Assembly: GCA_936450465.1 (NCBI GenBank)
Contig: OW388289.1
Location: 75,938,593-76,002,592, forward strand
Origin: Gibbula magus
Lineage: Eukaryota > Mollusca > Gastropoda > Trochida > Trochidae
Length of the DNA: 64,000 nt
Direction of reading: 5' to 3'
Part shown: one piece after another, positions 12,861 to 25,999 of the stretch
Layout: each line of letters begins with the position of its first letter
Position numbering within the stretch: the stretch's first letter is position 1
Program-made: the position numbers and the translations under genes
The notes under the pieces: model-generated
The model's database searches: none
Told to the model about the DNA's origin: nothing
What the model saw: the letters and a program-made list of their open reading frames with translations, nothing else

Positions 12861-12998
12861 ATCTTTGTAATTTCTTTCTACCATTAATATCAAATTGTGA
12901 GTAAACCTTATGCCAAGGATAGTAAATTCATTTTTAGCCTGTTAATGATACTGAGGGAAGAGGTTGTATAGCTAAAGTTCTGCAGCTAGCTTCGTTAA

Positions 12999-14044
12999 CC
13001 CATTTATGCATGACATCCCATAAATGGGAGGCTAATTCAATGATCTGGTTCTCTGTTGATATATAAGATAAATGTTTGCTGTAAGCTGTTTTTTAAAGGG
13101 AAGATGTTGTATTTATATGTCAACCAAGTTAAATAGTTGTAGATTTAAAAATGGTCAAATATGACAACCTGAAACAGAGGAGATACTAATTTAGCAAATT
13201 GCCAAAGTTTGAGGTACTACTGAATAATTGAACTTTCCAGTTGAACTCAATTGATTTGTTTTTAAGGTTTTTCAATGTTAAATAGTTTAAGTAAAAATAA
13301 GAGTTTCTTTCAACTATATTTTTTTCCATGCTCAAAGTTTCGTCAAATTAGCGTCCCACATATGGGACGACATGCACAAGAGGGTACAGGTTTTTTGGTG
13401 ATTCTCAGAAATTATTTATGTGGCGAAATATAATTTCTTGTCTTGATATTTATTGGAAAGGATGAGTGGAAGGGTAATAAAAAAATAAAAAAATTATAAG
13501 TGACTGACTAACCCTCTATCTATGTTGACATATCGGATTTGTCTGGTGCCACAGATTATTTTGAATATGAGGACGGTTTGGAGGAGGAAATGAGTAACTC
13601 AGAGCATTGCATGTGCTAACAGTATCTCATGAAGAAACAAAAGTGGTGGTCAATATTCCTTTTCCCGCTCTCTGCAGAAATTTTAAATGTTTGAATACGA
13701 TATTTACTACGTTTTTCACGCCAAAATCGATTGATTGCTCTGCTGTAGTACACCTGTAATCTGAAATTCAGAAATGGTTTGCATTTCAGAAAGAGGAAGT
13801 CCCCAAGATGTTGTCCAACCAAAATTTATTATCTGTCAAACAATTTGTTTTTTTCATGTGCATATAAAAAAAAACTGTACCCTCTTGTGCATGATGTCCC
13901 ATATATGGGACGCTAATTCTATCATCAAAATAACACGGAAAAAAATATTTGAGGTAAAAATAACCATTGATTCACTTCATTGCAAGTTATGAACTATAAA
14001 TTCTCACAATTAAATGAAAATCTGAGAGGTCATGCATAAATGGG
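12999..14044. mobile_element. piggyBac-like non-autonomous element with TTAA target duplication
   Basis: TTAA lies at 12,995-12,998 and 14,045-14,048. Immediately inside are inverted ends CCCATTTATGCATGAC and its complement. A second, inner inverted pair (about 13,345-13,395 and 13,876-13,925) contains TTAGCGTCCCAYATATGGGAC and a shared CATGCACAAGAGGGTAC. The TTAA target, a terminal CCC and inner subterminal repeats are piggyBac features. The 1,046-bp interior has no intact transposase. A short acidic frame near 13,520-13,600 (DYFEYEDGLEEEMSNSE) may be a remnant of a transposase N-terminus; that reading is weak. Confidence 0.75.
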
Positions 14045-14300
14045 TTAAACCATGTGATTCCATTTCACATGGAGCGGCCACTTTAAGGTGTTCACATTAA
14101 AATGATGCAGCGATCCCTAAACACTGAAGAGTTTTAAAAATGGTACAATGATGGAATGGTCAACCATCCTGCTATCTGAACTCTCAAATTCTCATAAGAC
14201 CTACAAACCTTACCTTCACACAGAAGAGTTCAACAAAATGATGGCTTTATATGTCTCACCATTTTCTGCTCGGATAACTGTTTTCTTTTTACTTTTTATA

Positions 14301-14619
14301 AGGGAAGGGGGGATAGCGCAGTGGTTAGCGTGTTCGGCTTCGGATCAAGAGGTACAGGGTTCGAATTCCGTCAGGGGCACGGCAACTTTGTCTGCAGTAG
14401 AGAACTGTTCTACATGCAGTAAGGTTTGGGTGCAAAGCTACACTGAATTTCAGTGCAGTACCACCCATGGTTCGCTAGTTCAAGCCGATTCTCGCAGGTT
14501 TCACCGCAATGCAAAGCCACATGGCGTTGAGGGCTTTCTCCCTGCCATAATACTAGCAGCCGCGATATAAGTGAAATACTCTTGAAAGCGGCGTTAAACC
14601 CCAAGTCACCTCACCTCAC
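14301..14619 (+). mobile_element. tRNA-derived SINE with (CACCT)n tail
   Basis: The head carries an RNA polymerase III A box (TAGCGCAGTGG, 14,313-14,323) and B box (GGTTCGAATTC, 14,358-14,368). A conserved body of about 200 bp follows, then TCACCTCACCTCACC. Flanking CTTTTTATA at 14,292-14,300 and 14,620-14,628 is a target-site duplication. A second copy of the same family lies at 39,238-39,543. The head does not fold as a complete functional tRNA, so no tRNA gene is called. Confidence 0.88.
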
Positions 14620-14639
14620 CTTTTTATAGGGCTTATCAG

Positions 14640-15710
14640 GTCCTGTTAGAGATGTTTTACTCATTAACGTAACAACATATTGTATAAACTTAAATAATAA
14701 ACGGAACATTTTAGAAAACAATATGCAAAAGACGTTCTAGATTGCCTTTAAGGAAAGAAGTCATCGACACTGGTTGGTATTTGTAGTCCAAATGAAATAC
14801 CAAGTCTAATTCTTTTTACTGCGTGATTTATTATTCCCATAGGAATCGTTGCTGCACGTTAATTGCAGTGGAATCTGCATTAGAACAAAATAACCTCCAC
14901 TGCACGCTCAACTGAATACAGCTGATGCAAATCAGTCGTGCTCAACTAATGAAACACTGAATTTATCTCTATAATGCATTAACGTTACAGAATGGCATTG
15001 TTTCGGTTAAAGACAACGCCCATTTGTTTTCTATAAATAGACCGGCCTTTCATGACGATTTGCACTTTACACAAAATGTACCATAAAGGTATGTTCATAT
15101 AGACAGTCACAGATAAATCAATTATCTTGACCAAATGACAACGCTAAACGATTTGGTAAATTCACAATCCTTCCATGATGATGTTTTATGCAAAGCAAAT
15201 TTAATACGAATTCCAACTGTTATGTCAAAATTTCAAATTATTTCGCACGTGATACTTGTAAGAAATAACAGTGCAGTACAATTAAAGCAATCTTTCATGG
15301 TTATCCGTTCATATGACAAAAACACAAAATACTTCTTTTCAATTATGACACATTGGACGAAGTCCATTCTCTGGCTAATTGATTCTGTTCAGTTATTTCC
15401 GACCACACATGAGGAAAACCAGTTCTATTCATTGATCTGTGACGATCGATTGGTGCCGACATTCACCTAAATACACTCCATGTTGCGCTCTGTTAACGAC
15501 AGTAAACAATTTATCGTTTAAATATCTTATTGACCAATTCTCCATCTTATTCTGTGAACGCAGATAAACAACTTTACTGTGTGGTACGTGGGTTTGATAC
15601 GTGCCAAAATATCATATGAGTTGATTTGAGTTCAAATATTTTCACTCTACTTTCTTATTCATCCCCAATCGACAAATATGTTAATTACTTGTTTTTTTAA
15701 CGACTTTTGA
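14640..15710. other. intergenic, no gene seen
   Basis: A 111-codon frame at 15,135-15,470 has no recognisable motif and no splice context. It is not called as a gene. Confidence 0.5.
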
Positions 15711-16000
15711 CCAACAGCCTACATACACCGAAACCGAAAGTATACGTCCCACTTACTTGCATCGTAATTATATGAACTATTAAACATTACCAACCCAAAT
15801 TTGTCTTTTTGTTTGGTTCAGATAATTTTCCAAAATTACGTTTGACTAAATGACGCCCTCTAATCGAGTAGTTTTTAATCAGAAATCAGTGTTACTTTTA
15901 TATCGTCACTTTAGGTTTAAAACGACTAAAAAGTCAGTACTTCTTGATAAAAATACAATATTTATAATGTTTGACATATGTGATTCCAACAACACATTGA
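15711..16000 (+). repeat. interspersed repeat, copy 1 (related to 22,590-22,871)
   Basis: It shares TTAAACATTACCAACCCA, GTCAGTACTTCTT and a TTTATAAYGTTTGACM..TGTGA end with 22,590-22,871, in the same order and spacing. Non-coding. Confidence 0.6.
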
Positions 16001-16009
16001 ATGTCCCTT

Positions 16010-19000
16010 TAAGGTCGAGTAGTTTGGTACAGTAAATGCATGCGACAATCCTTTGTTTGATCGCCGCCTGGCAATATAGAAGTTAAGCTTTGTTAACAAA
16101 TTCCAAATTGCCTGCAAAAAGTTCATTGTTCATTCTTTTAATATATAGTCTTCAATTTGTTTGCTTCGTGTACTCAAATAAATCAGTACCAAGCAACCCA
16201 TGTAAGCACACAGCGTCGATCTAACAAACCTGTCATAGATTACCCCGTCGACGTAATAGGAAATTAACTCTGTTATCGATTGTATTCGAAACAGTTGTGA
16301 TTCTGTTAGATATATATTCTATCTATCTTAAATCGATGGCCTCATTTCTAACAGATCCCAAACCGAATAGTACGTGTTTAAGACTGTGCATCGATTACAC
16401 GCCGGTGCTACACAATGATGCGTCCTGCCGTCTTTACTTTTTACTTTGCATGCATTTAGTTGGATTCTTCTTCAAGTAACTGCTCTAGATTTAATTCGTC
16501 GGTGATACGGCCTTTGTTAGATGTAAATATTAATGGCTTATCTACTCACTCGGATGTAGGACAACTTCCAAATAATAAAGAATTATTGCACCCTAATTAC
16601 CTCGCCATACATGTAATGTGTGGAAATGATCTTACAATTCCTGATATAGGTGGCATTCTTGTGTACAAAAACAATGATACTAGATACTAATTTCTTTATT
16701 ATTTCCACATTATCGTTAGTATTCTGTATAAATATGTTCACAATATCCCACCTCGTTATACCAAGCACCCCATCTGATGAAGGAGTAAGCATATGCTCCC
16801 AAACGCCGTGTATGTTCACAATAAAAAAAGTTATCTTATGTATTCCACTTCTAAATGCAAATCATTGCTCCTTAATAAATTTATATCAACAATTTTAAAA
16901 AATCGGTTATACCATGTTGATCGACTGTATTAACTATACTTAGTAAAATATAATGTAGAACAGTCGATCTAAATTTATTTAGATTAGGCCTAGGTTTAAC
17001 CAAGATGTGCAAAAGGTTGCAAGGCTAACCATATAACTTTAAAACTTCAGAACATTTTTCGACTTCCCCAAGGGTACTCATGACGTTGATCAAAGGATAT
17101 ATAGAAAATACCTCAAAGAATGTCAGATGTCTATCCTTCCCTTCACATCTTTATTATACTATACAAATCAGAATGTAATTAAAAATCTTGCTATGTTTAT
17201 ATACCATGACATGAGCATCAGAAATAACTAGTAAGAGAGCAGCATCGTTGTTTATAAACAATATATTTTCATGTATACTCAAGTGTTTTATGTACTATAG
17301 GCCTGTGGCCTTTTGGTGTGGAAAATCATATTGACGTACACTTCTCTTCTACAAAATCCTGTTCCAAGATGAAATACTAAATATACATTCATAAAACTAC
17401 TACTAAATAATATCATGTTGCGCATTTTCATTAGAAAAAGCTCTTAACGGGCGAGGGAGGAGCACACATATACTATATAACAAAAATCAGTTCAAAATTG
17501 TCCAACCCTCAGGTCTCATATAGAAAAATACAATTTTCGAAGAAATCACGATTCATAAATCTTAATTTAACTATACAACACATCTACATACAGCTATTTC
17601 AATGTAAACACCACTACCATATTTTCCTCCTATATACTCATAGAATATAATTCCTTCACTCATCCCCATATCCTCGGGTTCTCATCGAGGTTCTATATAT
17701 CTTAAAATATATTTTCATAGAGTCAAGACTTGTATTCGAGGTCTTCGTTGAATTCGAGTAAATATAGTAAGTATAGTTCCTGGATTTCTTTTCCTGAACT
17801 CTTTGGAGATTGACTGGATACACCAAACATAACTAATGAAATAAAAAAAATGGTATTTAACATTAATCCTCAAAGATTACATAAATCATTATGTAACACA
17901 TGTGTGAAAGAGCAGTTCCTCCTTTAACCACAATTGACGCTTTTTTTTAAGGTACATGTATATTGAAGGAATCCAAGACAACCAGCTCTCCCAACGCTAC
18001 CTAGTTTGAAGTTATGACAGTCTCCATCTTCTTCAAATATTATATCAACCAGTTTATCATTTGTCATTGTGTGCCCACATTTAGTAAACTACACCTTAAA
18101 ATTAATTTTTAAAAAGAAACCCCCCAACAAAAAAACCAAAAAAACTAAACAAAACCTAAACCCGAAATATTGTTCCATCGTAAAGCCACTCATTAACCAC
18201 TGATATTCATCGTTGCCAACTTTTAGAATTATTATTTTTTGGATAACGCTAATGGCTTATTTATTCTTTGACCAAATGTGAGAAAATACAATTTGCATGC
18301 TAAAACACTAGCCTGTCTTCCTCGCATTGGTTTTAAGGTCATTGTTCTAAAACTTTAAAGGCCAATGCCATTAACCGCCATCACGAATGTTTCTAACCCC
18401 AATGTCACCAATCTCATAGATATATAAAGTCATGCTTTGGAACTCTCTAAATAACAAAATCTAGTATTGTTGTTGACACTGTTCATCGATCACGTGTTTG
18501 TTAAGGAATATATACCTATAGACAGGACTAGCCTCTTCCCACCCTAGTGACCACATGTTTATAATACAAGTTGGCATGTTACGATAACAAGACAATCAGA
18601 CATATCTCTTCACATCATGAAATGAACTGAGGAATTCAATATATAATTAATGTTTTCCTGTAAACCCCTCTGTGAAATAGAACTCTACCTGCTCTTGTAA
18701 CACGGAATGTGGTTGCTATCTCCTTTCACCAAGTAAATGTTACTTATAAGATCAATCTTTACATTATTCAGCCTTGCACCTCAGTGACTTAAGCTCATCT
18801 CAGTGACTTATGAACAGAGGTCCTGCATCTCATTTATCAAAGCATTGGATATCCCAAGCACCTAAGATAATCTTTGTGCAGTGTTTTAGCATGGGCGATA
18901 AGATGAACATTGGTAAATGCTGCTTCATGAAACGAGCCCTAGTTCTTAATCTTGGAAGACTTTAGAGTTAAGGAAATCGTTGATGCCATGTGTTGATCGC

Positions 19001-22000
19001 GTGTTCGTTTAACCGTCTGTATTGTGGAGGCGGAACACACCCTTTCTTCCCAACTGCCACCCGTCTCGCGCACTAGGAGATAAAACCAGAGTATCGGGTA
19101 ATCGCTGATGTCTCTCTATCATCGGCTGTTTGGTAAAACAACTTGCATGTTTTGGTAGAATGGTTTGTTTTACCGTTGCTATGCAGCAGCAGGGATGGCA
19201 GGAGGCGTTTCTCTCCATCCCTGCGTGACAGCCGGCGTCACTCACTGTACATCAATTCTGTAGGTGTTTCTTGAAACCAGCGGTGCGTGCATGATTCCGT
19301 AGTTAAACATTTACCATCAGCGGAATATAGTACTCCAGAGTAGGATACTTGATCGACTGGTGGATTTCAATCGTGTTTTCATCAGGTGCGTGACTTTTTA
19401 ACTTTGTAATGGTTAGAGATGAAATTGTTAAAGAGTACATGTATATGTATAAGCGTGTTTTATCTTAACTTTACTGAACTTTATATACTTGAAAATACAC
19501 TAACGGTTACAGAAAGACGAGAAAGCTTTTACATTGTCAAGATGTATTGTTAAAGACATGAAACAGTGATGTCAGATAATTAATCGTGTAGTCGAGTGGT
19601 ATTATCAGAAAGGTACTTCTCAAAGTGGAGTACAGTTCAGACCCAGTGTAGTTCTGAATCACAAATGCTGAGGCAGCTTATTTACAGTTCTAGTGCATGT
19701 AGCTAACATGACTGCAAATGCATAGTTTCAAGGGAATGAAAACGTTTGAAGCGTTTCAAGAATCTTTTGTTGACTTTTGAATTATTGCATAAACCTTGCC
19801 GTGAATTTCAAGGGTATAATTACGAGGCAAACCAAAACGTTTAACTTGTTAAAACAACAGTGACATGACATCATCTCTTCGCAATAGACTGACGAGATAT
19901 GGTTAGCGTGTTCAGGATGTTGGGATTCAATACGATTCTTATAAGACCTTCGTCTCATTTACGAGTAAAGGTGAACATAACAGTCATCACCCCATAAAAT
20001 GAATACTTTAAAATGTATAAGCTTTACGTTTGTGATATTCATGTAATGTTAAAGATAAGGTGGTACGGGTTTTAACAAGAGGATTTTAGTAGTTTATTTT
20101 TATAATAAACATTATCTAACCGTTTCCGGGGGCTGTCTCACTCTCGGATCTTAGCACTAAAATCGACTTAAGATGAACTAGAAGAATGGTACACTGGTCT
20201 ATATGGGAAATGGTTCTTACAGTAATATGTTAAGTCGATGGTGCAATGCTCAAACATCTGCGAAGTTAAGTTTTGAAATCTTAATGCCACTTGAATATAT
20301 ACCCTACAAACAGACGTGGATCAATTTTACAAGTTTTTATCCAGATTATATTCCTGTTCTTCTAAAATGCCGTTCATCATATAAGTCTTCAGAACTGCGC
20401 TAAGAGGTCTTCTTCTAATAAAGACTCTGGATGCTGTAGTCCAGTAGAATCTCCTACCCCGGCGCTTGATAAGAAACTCCGCTTGAACTCGAAACGGAAA
20501 ATCAAAAGATTCATAATAATGATTTGGTACACCGCTCAATCGAAACCTCACTTGAATTTCAACGGACAAAAACAGAGATATCCAAGCGCTTTTTATTTGA
20601 AAAGTTCATAATACAAGTGACACACCATGGGGTTATTTGAGAGCTGATTCCTACACAGTTATCTTATAATTATTTTACCCTAACGTTTAACATGAGGCTC
20701 GTGCTCATAAAGACACTTTGGTACATGTTTCCCAATCTTTTCATTCACAATTGTTAGTGACTAAGATTTAGAATAAGAATATCGTAATGAAGTTTAGAAC
20801 CAATGAGTTTGTTTGATACAAGATGAACTGTGTGATCTATAAAGTCAAAACTCTTAAAAATCAAGCATACATTCTAAAATATAATATATGCTTTTGATGT
20901 CACTTGAAGAAACGTTATTGTAACAAGTGGTATAAAATCAAATCATTGTCAAACAAACTATATGACAAAGAAAAGCCGCATCTCAAAAATAAAAATACGA
21001 GAGAACACTTTGACCCAAGACAGTAAGGTTTGAGTACGTAGAGGGCGTCAATTAGAGAAATCTACACAGCATTCATGTATTATGTATGTATGACTAACCG
21101 TGTGTGGGAGGTCAGCTGATCAACAATACTCGTAATCATCTTTGTTTCAACGTATTTACGATGAAACTAACTTCAATAGATAAATACTTATCTTTATGTT
21201 GCTCAGTTATAGTTGCACAAGTAGATAAATTGTAGTGTCAATCCTATTCACACTTATTTTGGTGCGTTTCTTTTCAAAATATAACAAATCAATGCAGCCG
21301 CGTTCGGACAACCAATTATACAATAGATTTTACCATGGACTCATATTAAGATACTTTATTTTTTAAATATGGTATGCTGGAAATTGGTCCAAATATTCAT
21401 AAGTCATAATTTGAATTATTAGTAATTTCTAATCATAAGCTGATACTGTATTAATTTTAAGATTATGTTTAGAATGTTTGGGTCATGGCAAATAAATGGT
21501 GGTGTATATATATATACATGTATATGCATAGTGGTATACATATTATTGGTGTAGTAGTTTCAGTTAAATACGTGTATATAAATGTATTCAATTTGATACA
21601 GTTCATTCGAATCAAATATACAACTTATTTTGCAGTCAGTACAATGTTATTGAAAACACCTAACACTAGCTAAAATGCTAATACATTTTGGCATTTAACT
21701 ATTCACGCTCTTTTTTCGATAACATAATAAATACATGCATGCTCATGATAATTATCATGGATGCTTTTAGTCTGCAAAATGTAGTCAATAATGTAAATAA
21801 TAATCAAACGCGATCCTTTTCTCAAGTACAACACACCAGAGAAAATCGAAAGTATAACTCCCATTTCCATACAGTATGCGAGAACGATACAATATTGTGA
21901 CCCGCCACTATCAATATTACAGAACTTCGCGACTATATGGCATCTAAACATCAAGTGTACAATGCGATAAAGCAGCAATGACAAAACCAATGCTTCTTGG

Positions 22001-22580
22001 TTTATGTACACAGACCCCTCCCAGTCCGTGCATTGTGCTATGTCCAGAGATTCTAGCAACCAGTCAACACATGTAACATTTTGTTGCTAAGCACAACGTT
22101 TTTATATGTTACCTAGACTGCATGTAATATTTATCATGCCCTGTTTATCTAGCAATACTGAACTCATTGGTGCCCGCGCTTCGTGCTTCACTATGGAAAT
22201 CGTTAGTATACACTTTAGGGAATTTGGTCGTTAACCTATAAAATAATAAAACTGTAGAAATATCAATGTGATATTTTCCCTTGAGATATATGAAAACGTC
22301 ATAAGTGTGTCTCATCATTAATTCACCTTCAATGTCATGGTAAATGACGAGTGCCGATGTTATTGTACGACTAGTGAAGCGAAATCCAATAAAGTGATGT
22401 TGATGCTACAACAAAGTATTGCTTTCAAGGAATCAATGTATATTTTTTCATAATATTTATTTGGCTTTCATATATATATACGTTCCGAAAGACCACACCT
22501 GTTGATATACGTTTAAACAAATTCGACTTTTATATTCGTACCCTGTTTCTAAATATAAGATAATTACTTATTTCAAATAC
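16010..22580. other. long intergenic stretch, no supported gene
   Basis: About 6.5 kb without recognisable coding sequence or array. The base composition is locally less AT-rich at about 18,960-19,390, described separately. Short frames at 16,460-16,900, 20,200-20,570 and 21,690-22,060 overlap on both strands and have no motifs. Confidence 0.5.
18960..19385 (+). promoter_or_regulatory. possible promoter / untranslated first exon of gene 1 (speculative)
   Basis: Gene 1's start-codon exon begins with a splice acceptor at 27,094-27,095, so a 5' untranslated exon must lie upstream. This GC-richer patch ends in TTTTCATCAG followed by gtgcgt (19,386), a plausible donor. No TATA box or other core element is clear. 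Transcript data would be needed; other sites upstream of 27,096 are equally possible. Confidence 0.2.
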
Positions 22581-22589
22581 CTTTTACAA

Positions 22590-22871
22590 ATGCAAAGAAC
22601 CCCCGAAATACACGCCCCACATATATGCACAGTAGTTATAAGAACTTTTAAACATTACCAACCCACATGTCTTTTTTGTCCATTTATCATTACGTTAAAC
22701 CAATTGCCGCGTCATTGTCCGATTTTTCTATCATAAATCGTGTTTTTCCCCCACCTTTATAATGTCACTATGGATGAATGAATTATTATTAAATTGATAT
22801 TTTTCAGTAAGGGTCAGTACTTCTTAATGAAATAACACCTTTTATAACGTTTGACCTAATGTGACTCTTGA
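22590..22871 (+). repeat. interspersed repeat, copy 2, interrupted by Tc1
   Basis: Diverged relative of 15,711-16,000. Its right end runs directly into the Tc1 left terminus, which suggests the transposon inserted at its edge. Confidence 0.55.
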
Positions 22872-22878
22872 ACCTATA

Positions 22879-24180
22879 CACACAGAAAAAAGTTAAGCAC
22901 CCCCTGATATTTGTGATGATATCTTTTCGAGAATATTTTAAACAGTTAAACAAGGTTCATTTACGAGAAGAGTAGTGTGTGTGCGATACGTTCCAACCAG
23001 CGATCCGTGACAGTCGCGCCTACCCGTTCGGGCCATCCACGTGCAACATGCTACGCTCGAGGTTCACAAAAAGCAGTATGACCCAACCTCATTTGGTGGT
23101 ATGTATCGTTGCTTTCCATAGCCATTCAAGCATTTCTATTGAACATGGCACGAAGACGATTGTCAATGGATCTCAGAAATCAAATTATTGGTATGCACTC
23201 TGCAGGAGTGTCCTTTAAGGCGATAGGACGAAATCTGGACTACCATTACACTGTTGTTAGTCGTTTAGTCCGGAAGCATGCGCAGACAGGAAGTGCAATG
23301 GAACGTCCAAGGTCTGGAAGACCTACTGTCACTACACCTCGAGAGGACCGGCAACTTCTTCGACATGTAAGCCGAGAACCCTTCCTGACAAGGCCTCAGC
23401 TGAAACGTCTGTGGTTACCAAATCGAGACATCAGCACCATAACAGTCAGAAATCGTCTCAAATCGGCAGGACTAAATGCAAAAAGGGTAATTAAACGTCC
23501 CTTGTTGAGAGACCATCATAAACGTGCACGTTTGGCATGGTGTTTGGACAGACAACACTGGAATCTGAGGACCTGGCGGTGAATCCATTGGTCTGACAAG
23601 GATCGATTCTTGCTCCATGTAACTGATGGGTGTGCACGTGTTTTGAGAGATTACAGCTTATACCCCAAAGAAGATCCAGCCAACTGTTGCGTATGGAGGT
23701 GGCTCTGTTATGGTATTGGGATGCCTGTCTCATGATTGCAAGCTGTATTTGGTCACCTTAACGGGAGCTCAATACATCCGTGACGTGTTACAGCCGGTCG
23801 TTGTTCCTCATTTCGATAACCATGCACTTGCTAAAAGACCATAGTACATGTACGACAACGTCCGGCCTCACCGATCACGTGCCGTTGTCGATTACATGCG
23901 AGCCAACGCAGTGACAACTTTACCCTGGCCAGCAGTAAAACCCAGAACTGAACCCTCTGGAGCATGTGTGGGATATTATAGGGCGGCTCGGTACCCTCCA
24001 GTAAAGAATTTAAATGATTTGGAGGCAGCTCTGCACGCTGAGTGGATGTTATTGACACAAGAACAGATCCGACGTCTGACTGGAGGCATACTACATAGGG
24101 TGCAGTGTGTCATCCGGGTACGTGGCGGTCCTACCAGATACTGATCATTCTTATTGAACATGTACACTAGGGTCTACAAA
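22879..24180 (+). pseudogene. decayed Tc1-family DNA transposon with broken transposase
   Basis: The left terminus CACACAGAAAAAAGTTAAGC precedes a transposase starting at the ATG at 23,145. The first ~145 codons are intact: an N-terminal helix-turn-helix (NQIIGMHSAGVSFKAIGRNL), the GRP linker (RSGRPTVTTPRED) and a second DNA-binding region. The frame then breaks at a stop near 23,580. The catalytic core continues across frames: HWSDKDRF near 23,590 (first Asp), YDNVRPHRSRAV at 23,851 (second Asp) and LNPLEHVWD near 23,945 in another frame (third acidic residue). The C-terminal ~40 residues (NDLEAALHAEWMLLTQEQ) end at 24,144. No matching right inverted repeat was found. It is inactive, and breaks are simply described here. 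Confidence 0.88.
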
Positions 24181-24320
24181 GAACATTTAGAAGTGACAAT
24201 ACCATGCGAATGCGAATGTGTTTTGTTTCACTTGCATCTTCATACTTTTGTGGACATTGTTTCATGGTAAAAACAGTACCTGTGTAAACATGACATCATT
24301 GCTATTAAATAATGATAAAA

Positions 24321-24385
24321 CAGGGGCGGATACAGCTTTTTTGGAAAGAGGGGGTGATTTTTGGCCTAAGCTAGGTTGATGGAAC
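24321..24385 (+). repeat. remnant of the GGGGCGGATCC element
   Basis: ACAGGGGCGGATACAGC followed by a run of T and GAGGGGGTG resembles the left end of the element at 50,598-50,783. Only the left end is present. Confidence 0.45.
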
Positions 24386-24900
24386 TATTTCCAGATGAAT
24401 ACCAACAATCCCGAATGTTGTTTAGAAAAACGAAGGAATGTGTTTATGCAAAAACATGCTTTATTGTCAGAGATGCTTGCTCTCTTAGTAAATACACAAG
24501 TTCATTGCTTTAACTTCTTAGTCATAACTAAACCACTCTTTATCATTAGCTTCTTAGCCATAACCAAACCACTCTTTACCATTCGATGTCCTGTGAAACT
24601 GCAATACTTTACTGTCAGAGATGCTTGGTATCTTAGTAAATACACAAGTTCGTGGTTTTAACTTCATTACCAAACGAGACCATTCCTTACCATTCCCTGC
24701 CATGTGATCATGTCCATACTTAGATGTTTAGGTAACACTACCTGTATAAATTGTTATTCCACCTTTCTTTACCTTACGGAACAATCATTTATGTCCCATT
24801 CTATCACACTGATAACATAACGGTAACGGAATATCTTCGTTAGATATCCCATTCTTTTACCAAGTTAAATAGAGAGTGTCATTGGTGGCCATTCTCAAAC

Positions 24901-25998
24901 AATATAACATGGTAATAATCAACAAACGTTAACACGTGGTACCAACATGGTACCAATCAACAAACGTTAACACGTGGTACCAATAGAATCACACGGTACC
25001 AATCAACAAACATTAACACGACGTACCAATAGTATCACATGGTACCAATCAACAAACATTAACACGACGTACCAATAGTATCACACGGTACCAATCAACA
25101 AACATTAACACGACGTACCAATAGTATCACACGGTACCAATCAACAAACATTAACACGACGTACCAATAGTATCACATGGTACCAATCAAAAAAAATTAA
25201 CACGACGTACCAATAGTATCACACGGTACCAATCAACAAACATTAACACGACGTACCAATAGTATCACACGGTACCAATCAACAAACATTAACACGACGT
25301 ACAAATAGTATCACACGGTACCAATCAACAAACATTAACACGACGTACCAATAGTATCACACGGTACCAATCAACAAACATTAACACGACGTACCAATAG
25401 TATCACACGGTACCAATCAACAAACATTAACACGACGTACAAATAGTATCACACGGTAACAATCAACAAACATTAACACGTCGTACCAATAGTATCACAC
25501 GGTACCAATCAACAAACATTAACACGACGTACCAATAGTATCACACGGTACCAATCAACAAACATTAACACGACGTACAAATATTATCACACGGTACCAA
25601 TCAACAAACATTAACACGACGTACCAATAGTATCACACGGTACCAATCAACAAACATTAACACGACGTACCAATAGTATCACACGGTACCAATCAACAAA
25701 CATTAACACGACGTACCAATAGTATCACACGGTACCAATCAACAAACATTAACACGACGTACCAATAGTATCACAAGGTACCAATCAACAATCGTTAACT
25801 CGTGGTATCGACAGTAGCACATGGTACCAATCAACAATCGTTAACACGTTGCACCAAGAGTATCACACGGTACCAATCAACAATCGTTTACACGTGGTAT
25901 CGACAGTATAACGTGGTACCAATCAACAAACGTTAACACGTTGCACCAACATGGTACAATTCAACAATCGTTAACACGTGGCACTCGTCTCGTATAAT
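24901..25998 (+). repeat. 46-bp satellite array, about 24 units
   Basis: The unit contains GGTACCAATCAACAAACATT and, 3' to it, AACACGACGTACCAATAGTA. Period is 46 bp (for example, 25,081 to 25,127). Central units (about 25,020-25,790) are nearly identical, while units at both ends are diverged (GTTAACACGTGG variants). Almost every unit keeps the palindrome GGTACC. No spacer diversity, so it is not CRISPR-like. Confidence 0.93.
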
Positions 25999-25999
25999 C

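Noticed and set aside
14301..14375. Functional tRNA gene
   Set aside because: A and B boxes are present, but they head a SINE body with target duplications; the second copy at 39,238 shows the same structure.
15135..15470. A 111-codon frame as a host gene
   Set aside because: No motif, no splice or promoter context, and composition like the surrounding intergenic DNA.
24323..24360. Right inverted repeat of the Tc1 element
   Set aside because: The GAGGGGGTG word only superficially resembles the terminus; it belongs better to the GGGGCGGATCC element family.
24901..25998. CRISPR-like array
   Set aside because: There are no unique spacers; the whole 46-bp unit repeats, in an animal genome.
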